From contig CACFFJ010000003.1 in NCBI GenBank assembly GCA_902565645.1, forward strand, positions 1 through 41,968: a DNA stretch of 41,968 nt, read 5' to 3'. A model generated the notes under the pieces. The model was not told the origin of the DNA, did not search any database, and saw only the letters and a list, made by a program, of their open reading frames with translations. Below are positions 34,371 through 41,968 of the stretch, in pieces. The position numbers and the translations under genes were made by a program. Within the stretch, counting starts at the first letter, position 1. Every line of letters starts with the position of its first letter. The stretch is from an uncultured Candidatus Actinomarina sp. (GTDB lineage: Bacteria; Actinomycetota; Acidimicrobiia; Actinomarinales; Actinomarinaceae).

Positions 34371-34834
34371 GAAAAGAATTCGCTAAAATGTTAAAGTCTG
34401 AAATGTCAGTTAATGATGATATTTTTGTTATTCTTGGTGATGTTGGTTATGGTGTTTTCGATGAACTTAGAGAAGATTACCCAGATAGAGTTATCAATCC
34501 TGGAGCCTCAGAACAATTAATTCTTGGCCTTGGTGTGGGTCTTGCACTCGAAGGAAAAATTCCTATCTTGTACTCCATAACTCCTTTTATATTATTTAGG
34601 CCCTTTGAATTTATTAGAAACTATCTTAACCATGAAAACATTCCAGCAAAACTTGTCGGAAGTGGAAGAGATTTGGATTACGGACCTGCAGGTTTTACGC
34701 ATCACTCTGAAGATGATATTATAATTGAAAACTTCAAAAATATTGTGACATTCAAACCTGATAATTTATCTGAAGAAATCTTCAATGAGTTCCTTTATAA
34801 TAAGAAACCATCTTATCTTAATTTAAAAAGATAA
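34367..34834 (+). CDS. transketolase-like TPP enzyme, pyrimidine-domain subunit, short form
   Basis: The 155-residue protein is a transketolase pyrimidine-binding domain with the activating-Glu segment PGASEQLILGLGVGLALEG (46-64). FILFRPFEFIRNYL and GSGRDLDYGPAGFTHHSEDD follow. It lacks the third (C-terminal) transketolase domain completely; with its partner the enzyme totals only about 361 residues. It is coupled by a 4-base overlap to the PP-domain gene and followed after 3 bases by an epimerase gene. Confidence 0.87.
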   Translation: MRKEFAKMLKSEMSVNDDIFVILGDVGYGVFDELREDYPDRVINPGASEQLILGLGVGLALEGKIPILYSITPFILFRPFEFIRNYLNHENIPAKLVGSGRDLDYGPAGFTHHSEDDIIIENFKNIVTFKPDNLSEEIFNEFLYNKKPSYLNLKR

Positions 34835-34837
34835 ATT

Positions 34838-35725
34838 TTGACATCTAGTAAAAGTAATTCAAATATAATTATCACCGGCTCTAATGGATGGATATCTCAA
34901 AATTTTATATCTAAATTAAAAGATATTAATTATAAATCAAATATTCATCTTGTTAATAGGCAAACGGGTCTAAATTACTTAAAAGATTTGAAGAAAAAAA
35001 ATTTACAAAATGTGTTTTTAATTCATAATAGTTTTGTTAGAGCTGAAAAAATTGACACAAGCTTAGGTGCTGAAAATTTTATTGAGAAAAGTATGGAAAA
35101 TCTTGATGCAATTCAAGACTTTATAAATGGATCTGATTTAAAAGGAATTTTTTATCCTTCATCTGGTTCTATATATAAAATACGAAAAAAAGATAATGAT
35201 TTATACTCAATTTATGCTGATCAGAAATTAAAAGAAGAGAAAATATTTGAACAATTTGCAATTTCAAAAAACATTAAATGTGTAATACCAAGAATATTTT
35301 CATCAATAGGTCCTCACATGAATAATACTAAATTTTTTCCACTTAGCTCATTTATTGTTCAGGCATTAGAAACAAAGAAAATAAATATAGAAAGTAAATC
35401 AAATAATATTTATTCTTTTTGTTTCTTAGATAATCTTACTGAGCTAACACTAAAAATAATGTTTGAAAATAAATCAATACAAGTTTATAAATTTGATGCA
35501 GTTAATACAAACTTAAGCTTGTTAGACCTAGCGTCTTCTGTTGCAAAAGTTTTAGAAATAGAAAAAAAGGACATTACATATAATTTTATTAACAATCATC
35601 CTGTTGAGAAATATATAGGTAATAAAGATGAGTATGAAAAAATTTTAAATCAGTATAAAGTAACCAACGAACCTTTGTCAGCCTACATAGAAAAAGTTAT
35701 AAAAGATATTAAAAAGAATCTTTAA
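34838..35725 (+). CDS. NAD-dependent epimerase/dehydratase
   Basis: The 295-residue short-chain protein has the Rossmann loop ITGSNGWISQNF (about 12-23), the SSGSIYK strand, and the catalytic Tyr-x3-Lys in YSIYADQKLKEE. The start is TTG at 34838, 3 bases after the previous stop; no nearby ATG fits as well. It probably epimerises or reduces a nucleotide sugar, perhaps after two-carbon addition by the transketolase-like pair. Confidence 0.85.
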   Translation: MTSSKSNSNIIITGSNGWISQNFISKLKDINYKSNIHLVNRQTGLNYLKDLKKKNLQNVFLIHNSFVRAEKIDTSLGAENFIEKSMENLDAIQDFINGSDLKGIFYPSSGSIYKIRKKDNDLYSIYADQKLKEEKIFEQFAISKNIKCVIPRIFSSIGPHMNNTKFFPLSSFIVQALETKKINIESKSNNIYSFCFLDNLTELTLKIMFENKSIQVYKFDAVNTNLSLLDLASSVAKVLEIEKKDITYNFINNHPVEKYIGNKDEYEKILNQYKVTNEPLSAYIEKVIKDIKKNL

Positions 35726-35760
35726 TTAAAAAGAATCTTTTTATTTATAATGAGTTTCAT

Positions 35761-36660
35761 ATGTTAATTGGAAAAATTACAAGAAGACTTTATGCATATT
35801 TTTTAGCCTCTAAAAAAACCTTATACAATTTTTTGTTGAAGTTATTGTCCAACATTTATCAGCTTTTAAATAAAAAAAAATACTCGTCTTTATTTTTTGA
35901 AAATTTACTATCTAATAGAGCCACTTTAGACTCAGTTGAAAATTTTATTGAAAAAAAAAGCTACGAAAGTTCTAATGATTTGTATGGTCTACCAAGAAAT
36001 CGGATAAAGTATATAAATAAAAAAATAAATCAATATCCTACATATACAGATTTACTTACATTTTTTCCAAAAGCTCTAAAGTTGAAAAATATTAATTATG
36101 TTGAAATAGGTGTTTCCGTTTTAAAAAACTTTTATCAAATTTCTAATTCAGTGGAAATGTCTACACTATATGCTTTTGATATTAATGATATAAACCCTTC
36201 AATAGCTAAAAATTTCAAACTTACTAATGAAAATCAAAATATTAAATCTTACAACTATAAATCTAATAAAATTCATTATTATAAAGGCGACGTTTTCAAT
36301 CACGATGATTTGAAAAGTTTTTCAAAACTTGTTGATAAAGCTAACATAATCTTTTCTGATGCAAACCATTCCCCAGAGGGGGTCCTTTCAGAATTTGATT
36401 TTCTAATTAAAAATATTTTAGATGATAATTTTTTAATCTATTATGACGACTTAAATAAAAATATAGAAAATGCATTCAATTATATTGTAAAAGATTTAGG
36501 GAGCAAATATCCTAAAATTAAGGCGGGTAGTTTTTTGATAAATGGCTGGTTAGGTCAAAATGAAAAAATGCATAGAAATGGTTTCATAACTAACACTGGC
36601 TACATTGAAATTCTAGAAAGAAACAATGTAAAATTATTAGATATGAGAATAGTAAAGTGA
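35761..36660 (+). CDS. class I SAM-methyltransferase-like protein
   Basis: The 299-residue protein has a basic N-terminal region of about 100 residues and then a SAM-binding-type fold: INYVEIGVSVLKNFYQ (motif I), LYAFDIND, IHYYKGDVF and IIFSDANHSPEGVLSEFDFL. The DANHS segment resembles Methyltransf_24-type enzymes. It ends with a 4-base GTGA overlap into an FkbM methyltransferase gene, so a sugar-modifying role is inferred. Confidence 0.7.
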   Translation: MLIGKITRRLYAYFLASKKTLYNFLLKLLSNIYQLLNKKKYSSLFFENLLSNRATLDSVENFIEKKSYESSNDLYGLPRNRIKYINKKINQYPTYTDLLTFFPKALKLKNINYVEIGVSVLKNFYQISNSVEMSTLYAFDINDINPSIAKNFKLTNENQNIKSYNYKSNKIHYYKGDVFNHDDLKSFSKLVDKANIIFSDANHSPEGVLSEFDFLIKNILDDNFLIYYDDLNKNIENAFNYIVKDLGSKYPKIKAGSFLINGWLGQNEKMHRNGFITNTGYIEILERNNVKLLDMRIVK

Positions 36661-37346
36661 TAAACAAATTATCTTATATCTTTCAAATTATTGTTTTAAT
36701 AAAAAATCTTGTTTTTAATAATTCTTTTAACGAAAAAAATATATTAAAAAATTACATTAAAAATGGGGCGACAATAGTCGATATTGGATCAAACCAAGGT
36801 TTGTATATTAAATTTATAGAAAAAATTATTAGAAATAAAAATTTAAACATTTTTTCAATTGATGCAAGTTCACACTGTATAGCTTTACAAAAAAATAAAA
36901 AATTTAAAAATAATTTAAATATAAAATATTTTAATCTTGCAATTTCTGAAACTGTTGGATTAGTTAGTTTTTTTGAAAGAAAAATTATTTCGAATAGCTC
37001 TCTAGATAAAAACCATGAAATTACGGGTGAGGTAAACACGGTTGAAAAAAAAATTCAAAGCACAACACTTGATCAATTTTGTAAAGATCAAAAAATTGAT
37101 GAGATTGATCTTTTAAAAATTGATTGTGAAGGTTTTGATTATGATGTTTTAAAATCTTCTCAAAAATTACTAGAAAATAATAGAATTAAAATGATCAAAA
37201 TTGAAATATTTAATTCAAGTAACAATTTTCGTAATATCGTAAATATATTAACACCTCATAGTTTCAACCTAATTGGATTAACAAATTTAAATTATGTTAA
37301 AGATAAATTAAATTTCTTTGACGCATATTTTTATTTAGAGAATTAA
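36657..37346 (+). CDS. FkbM-family methyltransferase
   Basis: The 229-residue enzyme has motif I, ATIVDIGSNQGLYIKF (about 39-54), the acidic strand FSIDASS and the family motif LLKIDCEGFDYDVLKSSQ. The GTG start overlaps the previous stop codon as GTGA. It is the second FkbM enzyme in the island and likely methylates a sugar of the same polymer; it is not a duplicate of the gene at 23632 at the sequence level. Confidence 0.87.
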   Translation: MINKLSYIFQIIVLIKNLVFNNSFNEKNILKNYIKNGATIVDIGSNQGLYIKFIEKIIRNKNLNIFSIDASSHCIALQKNKKFKNNLNIKYFNLAISETVGLVSFFERKIISNSSLDKNHEITGEVNTVEKKIQSTTLDQFCKDQKIDEIDLLKIDCEGFDYDVLKSSQKLLENNRIKMIKIEIFNSSNNFRNIVNILTPHSFNLIGLTNLNYVKDKLNFFDAYFYLEN

Positions 37347-37356
37347 TTCTAAACGT

Positions 37357-38199
37357 ATGTTTAAATCTTTCAGAACTATAAAGAACTCGGCAAAAGTAAA
37401 ATCTATTATTAATTTAATATTTAACTCTTTTTTGTATATGAATGATTTATTAATTATTTCAATAATTGGAGTTAGATATATATTTTCAAATAAAAATAAT
37501 TACAAACCCTTTACTGTTCTAACTGCAGCAGACAGTTCTCACTTTATTAGTCTGCAACAACTTTTAAGATCTGCTTATAAAAACTTGAAGAATACAGATG
37601 TAATTTTTTATAATCTTGGTCTAAAGAATTATCAACTAGATAAATTAAATATAGAATTTCCTAATTTGAAAGTTAAAGAATTTAATTATCATGAGTATCC
37701 AGATTATTTTGATATCAATTTAAATGCTGGAGAATATGCTTGGAAACCAGTAATTATCTATAAAGAAGTATTACAGAATGAAGCCTCTATTCTGTGGATG
37801 GATGCTGGGAATATTATTACAAACAATATGAATCTATTTAAAATTTACATTCACCACTTTGGTTTTTATTCACCTTATAGTTCTGACAATATTAAAAAAT
37901 GGACACACCAGTCAACATTAAAGTATTACAACATTGATAAAAAGATGCTACATAAAAGAAACCTTAATGGTGCGCTTATAGGTATAAATAAAAATTTACC
38001 TGCGGTATTAAACTTATCAAAAAGCATGAATGATAACGCTTTAAAAAAAGATGTAATTGCTCCTGAGGGAAGCTCTAGGAAAAATCATCGACAAGACCAA
38101 GCGCTTCTAACTCTTGAATTTTACCAAAAACTAAACTTCAAATTTTTTCTTAAAACAAATAAAATTTTTGGTGTAAAAATTCAGCAAGATATTGACTAA
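37357..38199 (+). CDS. glycosyltransferase-like protein (DUF1647/GT8-like)
   Basis: The 280-residue protein has a hydrophobic N-terminal segment (about 17-45) that may anchor it. A GT-A-like domain follows, with TVLTAADSSHFISLQQLL, EYAWKPVIIYKEVL, ILWMDAGNI (DxG in place of a DxD) and NHRQDQALLTLEFY near the end. These features match putative nucleotide-sugar transferases of the DUF1647 type. The gene ends with its stop overlapping that of the convergent membrane-protein gene. Confidence 0.7.
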   Translation: MFKSFRTIKNSAKVKSIINLIFNSFLYMNDLLIISIIGVRYIFSNKNNYKPFTVLTAADSSHFISLQQLLRSAYKNLKNTDVIFYNLGLKNYQLDKLNIEFPNLKVKEFNYHEYPDYFDINLNAGEYAWKPVIIYKEVLQNEASILWMDAGNIITNNMNLFKIYIHHFGFYSPYSSDNIKKWTHQSTLKYYNIDKKMLHKRNLNGALIGINKNLPAVLNLSKSMNDNALKKDVIAPEGSSRKNHRQDQALLTLEFYQKLNFKFFLKTNKIFGVKIQQDID

Positions 38200-39866
38200 T
38201 TAGAATATTTATTCTTCCTTCTTGCAAATGTTACCGAAACACAAAACGTAAGAAATGAAAGAACATTTATAAAGGGTGCTCTGGATTCGTTCAAAATTTT
38301 ATAATTGCTTAAATATGTATATCCGTTATTGAAATAATTAATACACTCGGATCTTGTTCTTGCAGTTACTTCTAAATTATCTTTTGAAAGCTGGATTGGT
38401 AAATAATAGAGAGTTGAACCAACTCTATTATCTGTTTTTATAACGACTTCTTGATCATATGTATATGTAAAGGGGTCCTCTGTACAGGTGATTAAAGACA
38501 GATTTTTGCAATTAGATCTATCATCACTATTGACTAATAATACATTGCATGCCTCTGATAAATATAATTTATGAAGTAATTGATTTTCTAAGTTTGCTGA
38601 AAAAGTTTTTGGAAACCCAAGTAAAAAAATAAACACAAGGATTAGTAATTGTGAAAAAATTAAATTAAATTTAATACGTTCCAATATTTTAAGTATGATA
38701 TATAAAAAAGTTATAGCAAGTAAAAATGCATAATAATGTACCTTCAAAGTATCGGCTGCTAAAGGATCAAAATTGTTACTTGGAATACCAAATGCACTTA
38801 ATAGCAATGTAAAGATTCCTATAAATGGAAAGTAAAGATAAGCTTTTTTAATATTATTCTTTAGATATAAGAAGTTCACTAAATAGAACAATAGGGTTAA
38901 AAAAATACCTACATATTTTCTTAAATAAGAAGATATAAAAAAATTATTTGTATAGTTTATTGTGTCCATGACAAAATAGCTTTCGTCATTATTCCAAAAG
39001 AAATCAAAATAATCTCCAAAAGTATCTAAAAGTATTAATGAGATTAATGAATTTGAGTGAAGAAATTTATAAGGATCAGTAATTAATAAAGGCAAATTAA
39101 TATAATACAAAAATTTAAAGTTTGCTCGATTTTCATACTGTTCTAATACCTCTTTTTGAAAAATTACTTTTTCAGTTATTAAATAATTTTCATAACTTAA
39201 TAGGAAGAAAGATAACAAGGAAAAAATAAGAAACCTTTTGTCCTTTAAAAATAGTAAAGATTCTTTTTTAAATACGAAAATAAAAGTTAAAGCAACCATT
39301 ACAGTAATAGATGCTTTTGAAGTTAAGAGGATTGCTAAAGACAAAGATGATGAAATTAAAAAAATAAAGTTTCTAGATAATAAATATTTCTTCGAACAGT
39401 ACAGAGCCCATGGGAGTAAAGCAAAAGCTAATATTTCTGGTTTCATAGTTAACCTTAAATAAATAGCAGCAGGGAAAAAATTCAAAATTGATAAACTATA
39501 GAATATATTCCTTTTACTAAAACCTTCAAAAATAAATAACTTAAATAAGCCAAATAATCCTAAGCAGTATAAAAAAAAGTTGCCTAATTGGATTCCATTA
39601 TTGAATACTTCAAAAACATTATATGGACCAACCAGGCTTAACTGGGTTTTAAGAATTGTTGAAATAAAATAGTAATAAATTAAACCTTGGCTCTCAGAAA
39701 TTGTATTGTTGCCATATAAAAAATAATCTATGTAGTTGTAGTATGTCTGCCAATCTAGACCATCTGTAACGTTGTAAAAAAGAAGTCCTATTAAATAGGA
39801 AGTCAATAAAGTAACAATTAAAAAAAACTTTGGTAAATATAAATTGTTAATTTTTTTTATACTCAC
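38196..39866 (-). CDS. polytopic membrane protein, probable GT-C/polymerase-like
   Basis: The 556-residue protein has about 11-13 helices and a soluble loop with Cys residues near residues 440-520 (LSEACNVLLVNSDDRSNCKN and after), then a final helix. The general look is that of O-antigen polymerase or GT-C membrane glycosyltransferases, but no diagnostic motif was found. It is coupled by a 4-base overlap to the upstream methyltransferase-glycosyltransferase fusion gene, which implies a joint role in the assembly of one glycan. Confidence 0.65.
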   Translation of the reverse strand: MSIKKINNLYLPKFFLIVTLLTSYLIGLLFYNVTDGLDWQTYYNYIDYFLYGNNTISESQGLIYYYFISTILKTQLSLVGPYNVFEVFNNGIQLGNFFLYCLGLFGLFKLFIFEGFSKRNIFYSLSILNFFPAAIYLRLTMKPEILAFALLPWALYCSKKYLLSRNFIFLISSSLSLAILLTSKASITVMVALTFIFVFKKESLLFLKDKRFLIFSLLSFFLLSYENYLITEKVIFQKEVLEQYENRANFKFLYYINLPLLITDPYKFLHSNSLISLILLDTFGDYFDFFWNNDESYFVMDTINYTNNFFISSYLRKYVGIFLTLLFYLVNFLYLKNNIKKAYLYFPFIGIFTLLLSAFGIPSNNFDPLAADTLKVHYYAFLLAITFLYIILKILERIKFNLIFSQLLILVFIFLLGFPKTFSANLENQLLHKLYLSEACNVLLVNSDDRSNCKNLSLITCTEDPFTYTYDQEVVIKTDNRVGSTLYYLPIQLSKDNLEVTARTRSECINYFNNGYTYLSNYKILNESRAPFINVLSFLTFCVSVTFARRKNKYSN

Positions 39867-41164
39867 GATTTAGAAGTATTGAAAATGGTAAACGTTCTTG
39901 TCATATATTTAATCAACTTAAAGCCATCTCTAAATCTTGAGATTTGGGTTTTACCATACTTACGTGACCTATAATAAATTGGATATTCTAAAATTTTATT
40001 GCCTGTATAAGCTGCTGTAAATATTAAATCAAAATCCCCAAATGGGTCCTTAACATTGTACTTATCTTGCCACCATTTTATTTTTGATATTAATTCTTTT
40101 TTGAATACTTTTGTACCGCATAGTGAATCTGTCAAATTTACATTAATTAAACGTCCAATAAAATATTGAAAAATTCTATTTCCTATTTTATTTATAGACC
40201 TCATTGCTCCTAATTCCATATCATAAATTAAGCGGGTACCATTTACAAAATCGGCATAGTTATTCTCTATAATCGAAAAAAATTCAGGTAACGTTTCAGG
40301 ATCTACACTTATATCAGCATCAAGTATTGCTATGCAATCACCTGTAGAATGATCCAATGCTTCCCACACTGCATTAGCTTTTCCATTTAATGTTTGCTCA
40401 ATAGTTTTTACTTTAAAAAATTCTTCTTGAGTGTTTATTTTTTTAGCAATTTCAAGAGTATTGTCAGTAGACTTTCCGCACGATATGATAATTTCATAAG
40501 GATAGTCTTTTGGAATCCTGCTAATTAACTCTTCTAGATTACCAGCCTCATTTTTTGCTGGAACGATAATAGTTTTGGTTAGAGTCTTATTTTCTAATAA
40601 TGGATTTTTAAAAACAATATATGTCTTAAAACCTAAATTTAAATAGAAAAAAAGTATCTCAAATAAATTATTAATAAAATTACCAATAAAAAAAGTTTTG
40701 AAAGGGAAAAATTGTCTTGATGTTGTATTAATTAATTCAAAACCCACCCCCATTGCAACATTCTGTATCTTTTTGTTATGTATATATGAAAACTGGTTTG
40801 ATTTTTCTTTTAATTTTAAAATTTCTAAAAACTTTAAAATAAAGTTCCACTTGGTATTTATTGAAGAAATAATTAACTTTCCATTTGGATTTAAAATTTT
40901 TTTAATCTGTTTAAAAAGCTCAAAAATATCGGTTGAAGATTCTAGAACATCTGTGAGAATTACTAAGTCATATTTGCTTGAAATCTCAGTAAATAAGGGG
41001 GAGGGCTCTTCTAGGTTTACATAATATTTAGTACTAAATTCCTCAGTTATTTTATGCTTAGAAATTTCATTAATAACATGGAGGGAATTTTCATTATATA
41101 AAAATCTTTCAAGTTCATTGTTGTGCCGTTTATAAAAAGTCTTATTTGAAATTTTGAAATTCAT
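39863..41164 (-). CDS. methyltransferase-like / GT2 glycosyltransferase fusion
   Basis: The 433-residue protein joins two domains. Residues 1-165 look like a class I methyltransferase, with YDLVILTDVLES, LFKQIKKILNPNGKLIISS and a divergent SAM-binding start. Residues 190-430 form a GT2 domain with KTIIVPAKNEAGNLEELI, IISCGKSTDNTLEIAKKI, the donor motif ILDADISVDPETLP and FGDFDLIFTAAY. The GT part resembles DPM1/DPG-synthase types that charge polyprenyl phosphate. It overlaps the membrane-protein gene by 4 bases. Confidence 0.85.
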   Translation of the reverse strand: MNFKISNKTFYKRHNNELERFLYNENSLHVINEISKHKITEEFSTKYYVNLEEPSPLFTEISSKYDLVILTDVLESSTDIFELFKQIKKILNPNGKLIISSINTKWNFILKFLEILKLKEKSNQFSYIHNKKIQNVAMGVGFELINTTSRQFFPFKTFFIGNFINNLFEILFFYLNLGFKTYIVFKNPLLENKTLTKTIIVPAKNEAGNLEELISRIPKDYPYEIIISCGKSTDNTLEIAKKINTQEEFFKVKTIEQTLNGKANAVWEALDHSTGDCIAILDADISVDPETLPEFFSIIENNYADFVNGTRLIYDMELGAMRSINKIGNRIFQYFIGRLINVNLTDSLCGTKVFKKELISKIKWWQDKYNVKDPFGDFDLIFTAAYTGNKILEYPIYYRSRKYGKTQISRFRDGFKLIKYMTRTFTIFNTSKS

Positions 41165-41217
41165 AATATTATGATAGCTTGAAAGTTTAATTTAAAATAT
41201 TGCATTAATTTATTCAT

Positions 41218-41968
41218 TTAATTTTTTGATACAAATGTTATTAATTTATTAAAAAATACTTCTAAGTTGTATTCCTTATGAACCAATGTAGAAGATTTTT
41301 TTCCAACAGAGTTAATTAAATCATCATTGTTGTAAAGATATAAAATTGAATCGGTCCAAGATTCTAAAGTGCTATTTTCAACAAAAAATATATTTTCATT
41401 ATGATAAAATTTTTCATAATCCCAGAATCCTTTTGTCCTATTTATTAAAACAGGCACTCCTAACGCCATAGATTGCAATGCAACACTTTGTCCAGATGGT
41501 TGGGTTGTTTCTTTAATTGGTAAAATAGTCAAACGTGACTTTTTATATTCATTCAACAAATCACTATCAGAAAATTTAGAAGAATTCCAATGCCCATTAA
41601 TTATTTTTAAATTATCAAAATTAAGTTTATTTAATTTTGCATTTGTTGTTACAAATACAAAATTAATATCTTTTAGCTTTTTTGCGATTGAAGCAACCAT
41701 TTCATAATCTCTATTTCCATCATTTCCAACAAAAATTATTTGATTGTTGTTGCTTGGATAAAAATTTCCATCATTTATCCAAAAATTCTCATCAATACAA
41801 AATGGTGAAAAGATTAATTTATTTGTTTTTTTGTGAATTGTCTTTGCAGTTTCATATTCACCTTTACCCAAAATAAAAACTTTGTCTACAAAAAATACTA
41901 GGGTTTTAATTATTGAATTATGTATTCTTGTTAAGCTTTTAAATCTTATTTCCTTTGAGTAAAGACCC
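41218..41968 (-). CDS. GT4-like glycosyltransferase (5' end beyond window)
   Basis: The frame is open from the stop at 41218-41220 to the right edge, giving at least 250 residues. The internal TTG at 41869-41871 is not a real start, because upstream codons continue as GLYSKEIRFKSLTRIHN and then FVDKVFIL. A GT-B C-terminal half is visible: FSPFCIDENFW, IIFVGNDGNRDYEMV, INGHWNSSKF and the donor-binding segment QPSGQSVALQSMALGVPVLI. The N-terminal acceptor half is outside the window. Confidence 0.85.
   Translation of the reverse strand, partial: GLYSKEIRFKSLTRIHNSIIKTLVFFVDKVFILGKGEYETAKTIHKKTNKLIFSPFCIDENFWINDGNFYPSNNNQIIFVGNDGNRDYEMVASIAKKLKDINFVFVTTNAKLNKLNFDNLKIINGHWNSSKFSDSDLLNEYKKSRLTILPIKETTQPSGQSVALQSMALGVPVLINRTKGFWDYEKFYHNENIFFVENSTLESWTDSILYLYNNDDLINSVGKKSSTLVHKEYNLEVFFNKLITFVSKN

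Noticed and set aside
41869-41871. TTG as start of the right-edge glycosyltransferase
   Set aside because: The frame remains open and protein-like to the window edge, and the product is missing its N-terminal GT-B half, so this is an internal codon.
23632-41968. Prophage or integrative mobile element
   Set aside because: No integrase, transposase, phage structural gene or terminal repeats were seen; all recognisable genes are glycan-related.

Overview
The window comes from an AT-rich, densely packed bacterial genome with very short intergenic spaces, and it looks like a streamlined marine bacterium. A b6-type cytochrome b operon, membrane-anchored c-type cytochromes with an N-terminal RSAEARA-type module, a GTG-started B12-dependent ribonucleotide reductase and an MshA-like glycosyltransferase would fit a low-GC marine actinobacterium (Acidimicrobiia / Actinomarinales-like). 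That placement is inference from gene character only; no rRNA or marker gene is present to prove it.

Region 1 (1-5158) is a respiratory locus read outward from a 156-bp divergent spacer. Leftward: a small membrane protein, a two-cluster 4Fe-4S ferredoxin-like subunit, a cytochrome b6-like protein that keeps the cysteine used to bind heme ci, and the start of a further subunit cut by the window edge. Rightward: a CcoN-like (cbb3 oxidase subunit I-like) protein that has lost nearly all histidine ligands, a CcoO-like monoheme cytochrome c, and a second monoheme cytochrome c. The two cytochromes share a virtually identical 229-bp 5' end, and a diverged version of the same N-terminal module opens the truncated gene at the left edge. 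This is the best candidate in the window for an undescribed system.

Region 2 (5178-14599) holds housekeeping and accessory metabolism: a membrane-anchored PAF-acetylhydrolase-like lipase, tRNA uridine hydroxylase TrhO, a PanB-fold protein lacking metal ligands, a lipoprotein, a gamma-glutamyltransferase-family enzyme, a RimB-like/RimK pair, a glutaredoxin-like protein, a SAM hydrolase (DUF62) and an alpha/beta hydrolase. Region 3 (14578-17286) is a short leftward operon with a GT4 glycosyltransferase, a FemAB/GNAT-like protein and a membrane protein. Region 4 (17287-23575) has nrdJ behind a textbook pair of NrdR boxes, tRNA-Val(TAC) with its terminator, a small membrane protein coupled to a serine beta-lactamase-like esterase, and a b561-type cytochrome.

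Region 5 (23632 to the right edge) is a surface-polysaccharide island of about 18 kb with visibly higher A+T: FkbM methyltransferases, several glycosyltransferase families (GT2, GT4, GT32, exostosin-like and others), three large polytopic membrane proteins, the CDP-glucose pathway genes rfbF and rfbG, a minimal split transketolase pair, an NAD-dependent epimerase and a methyltransferase-glycosyltransferase fusion. Gene orientation flips several times. Across the whole window convergent neighbours nearly always touch or overlap at their stop codons. No stretch longer than 300 bases is free of genes.
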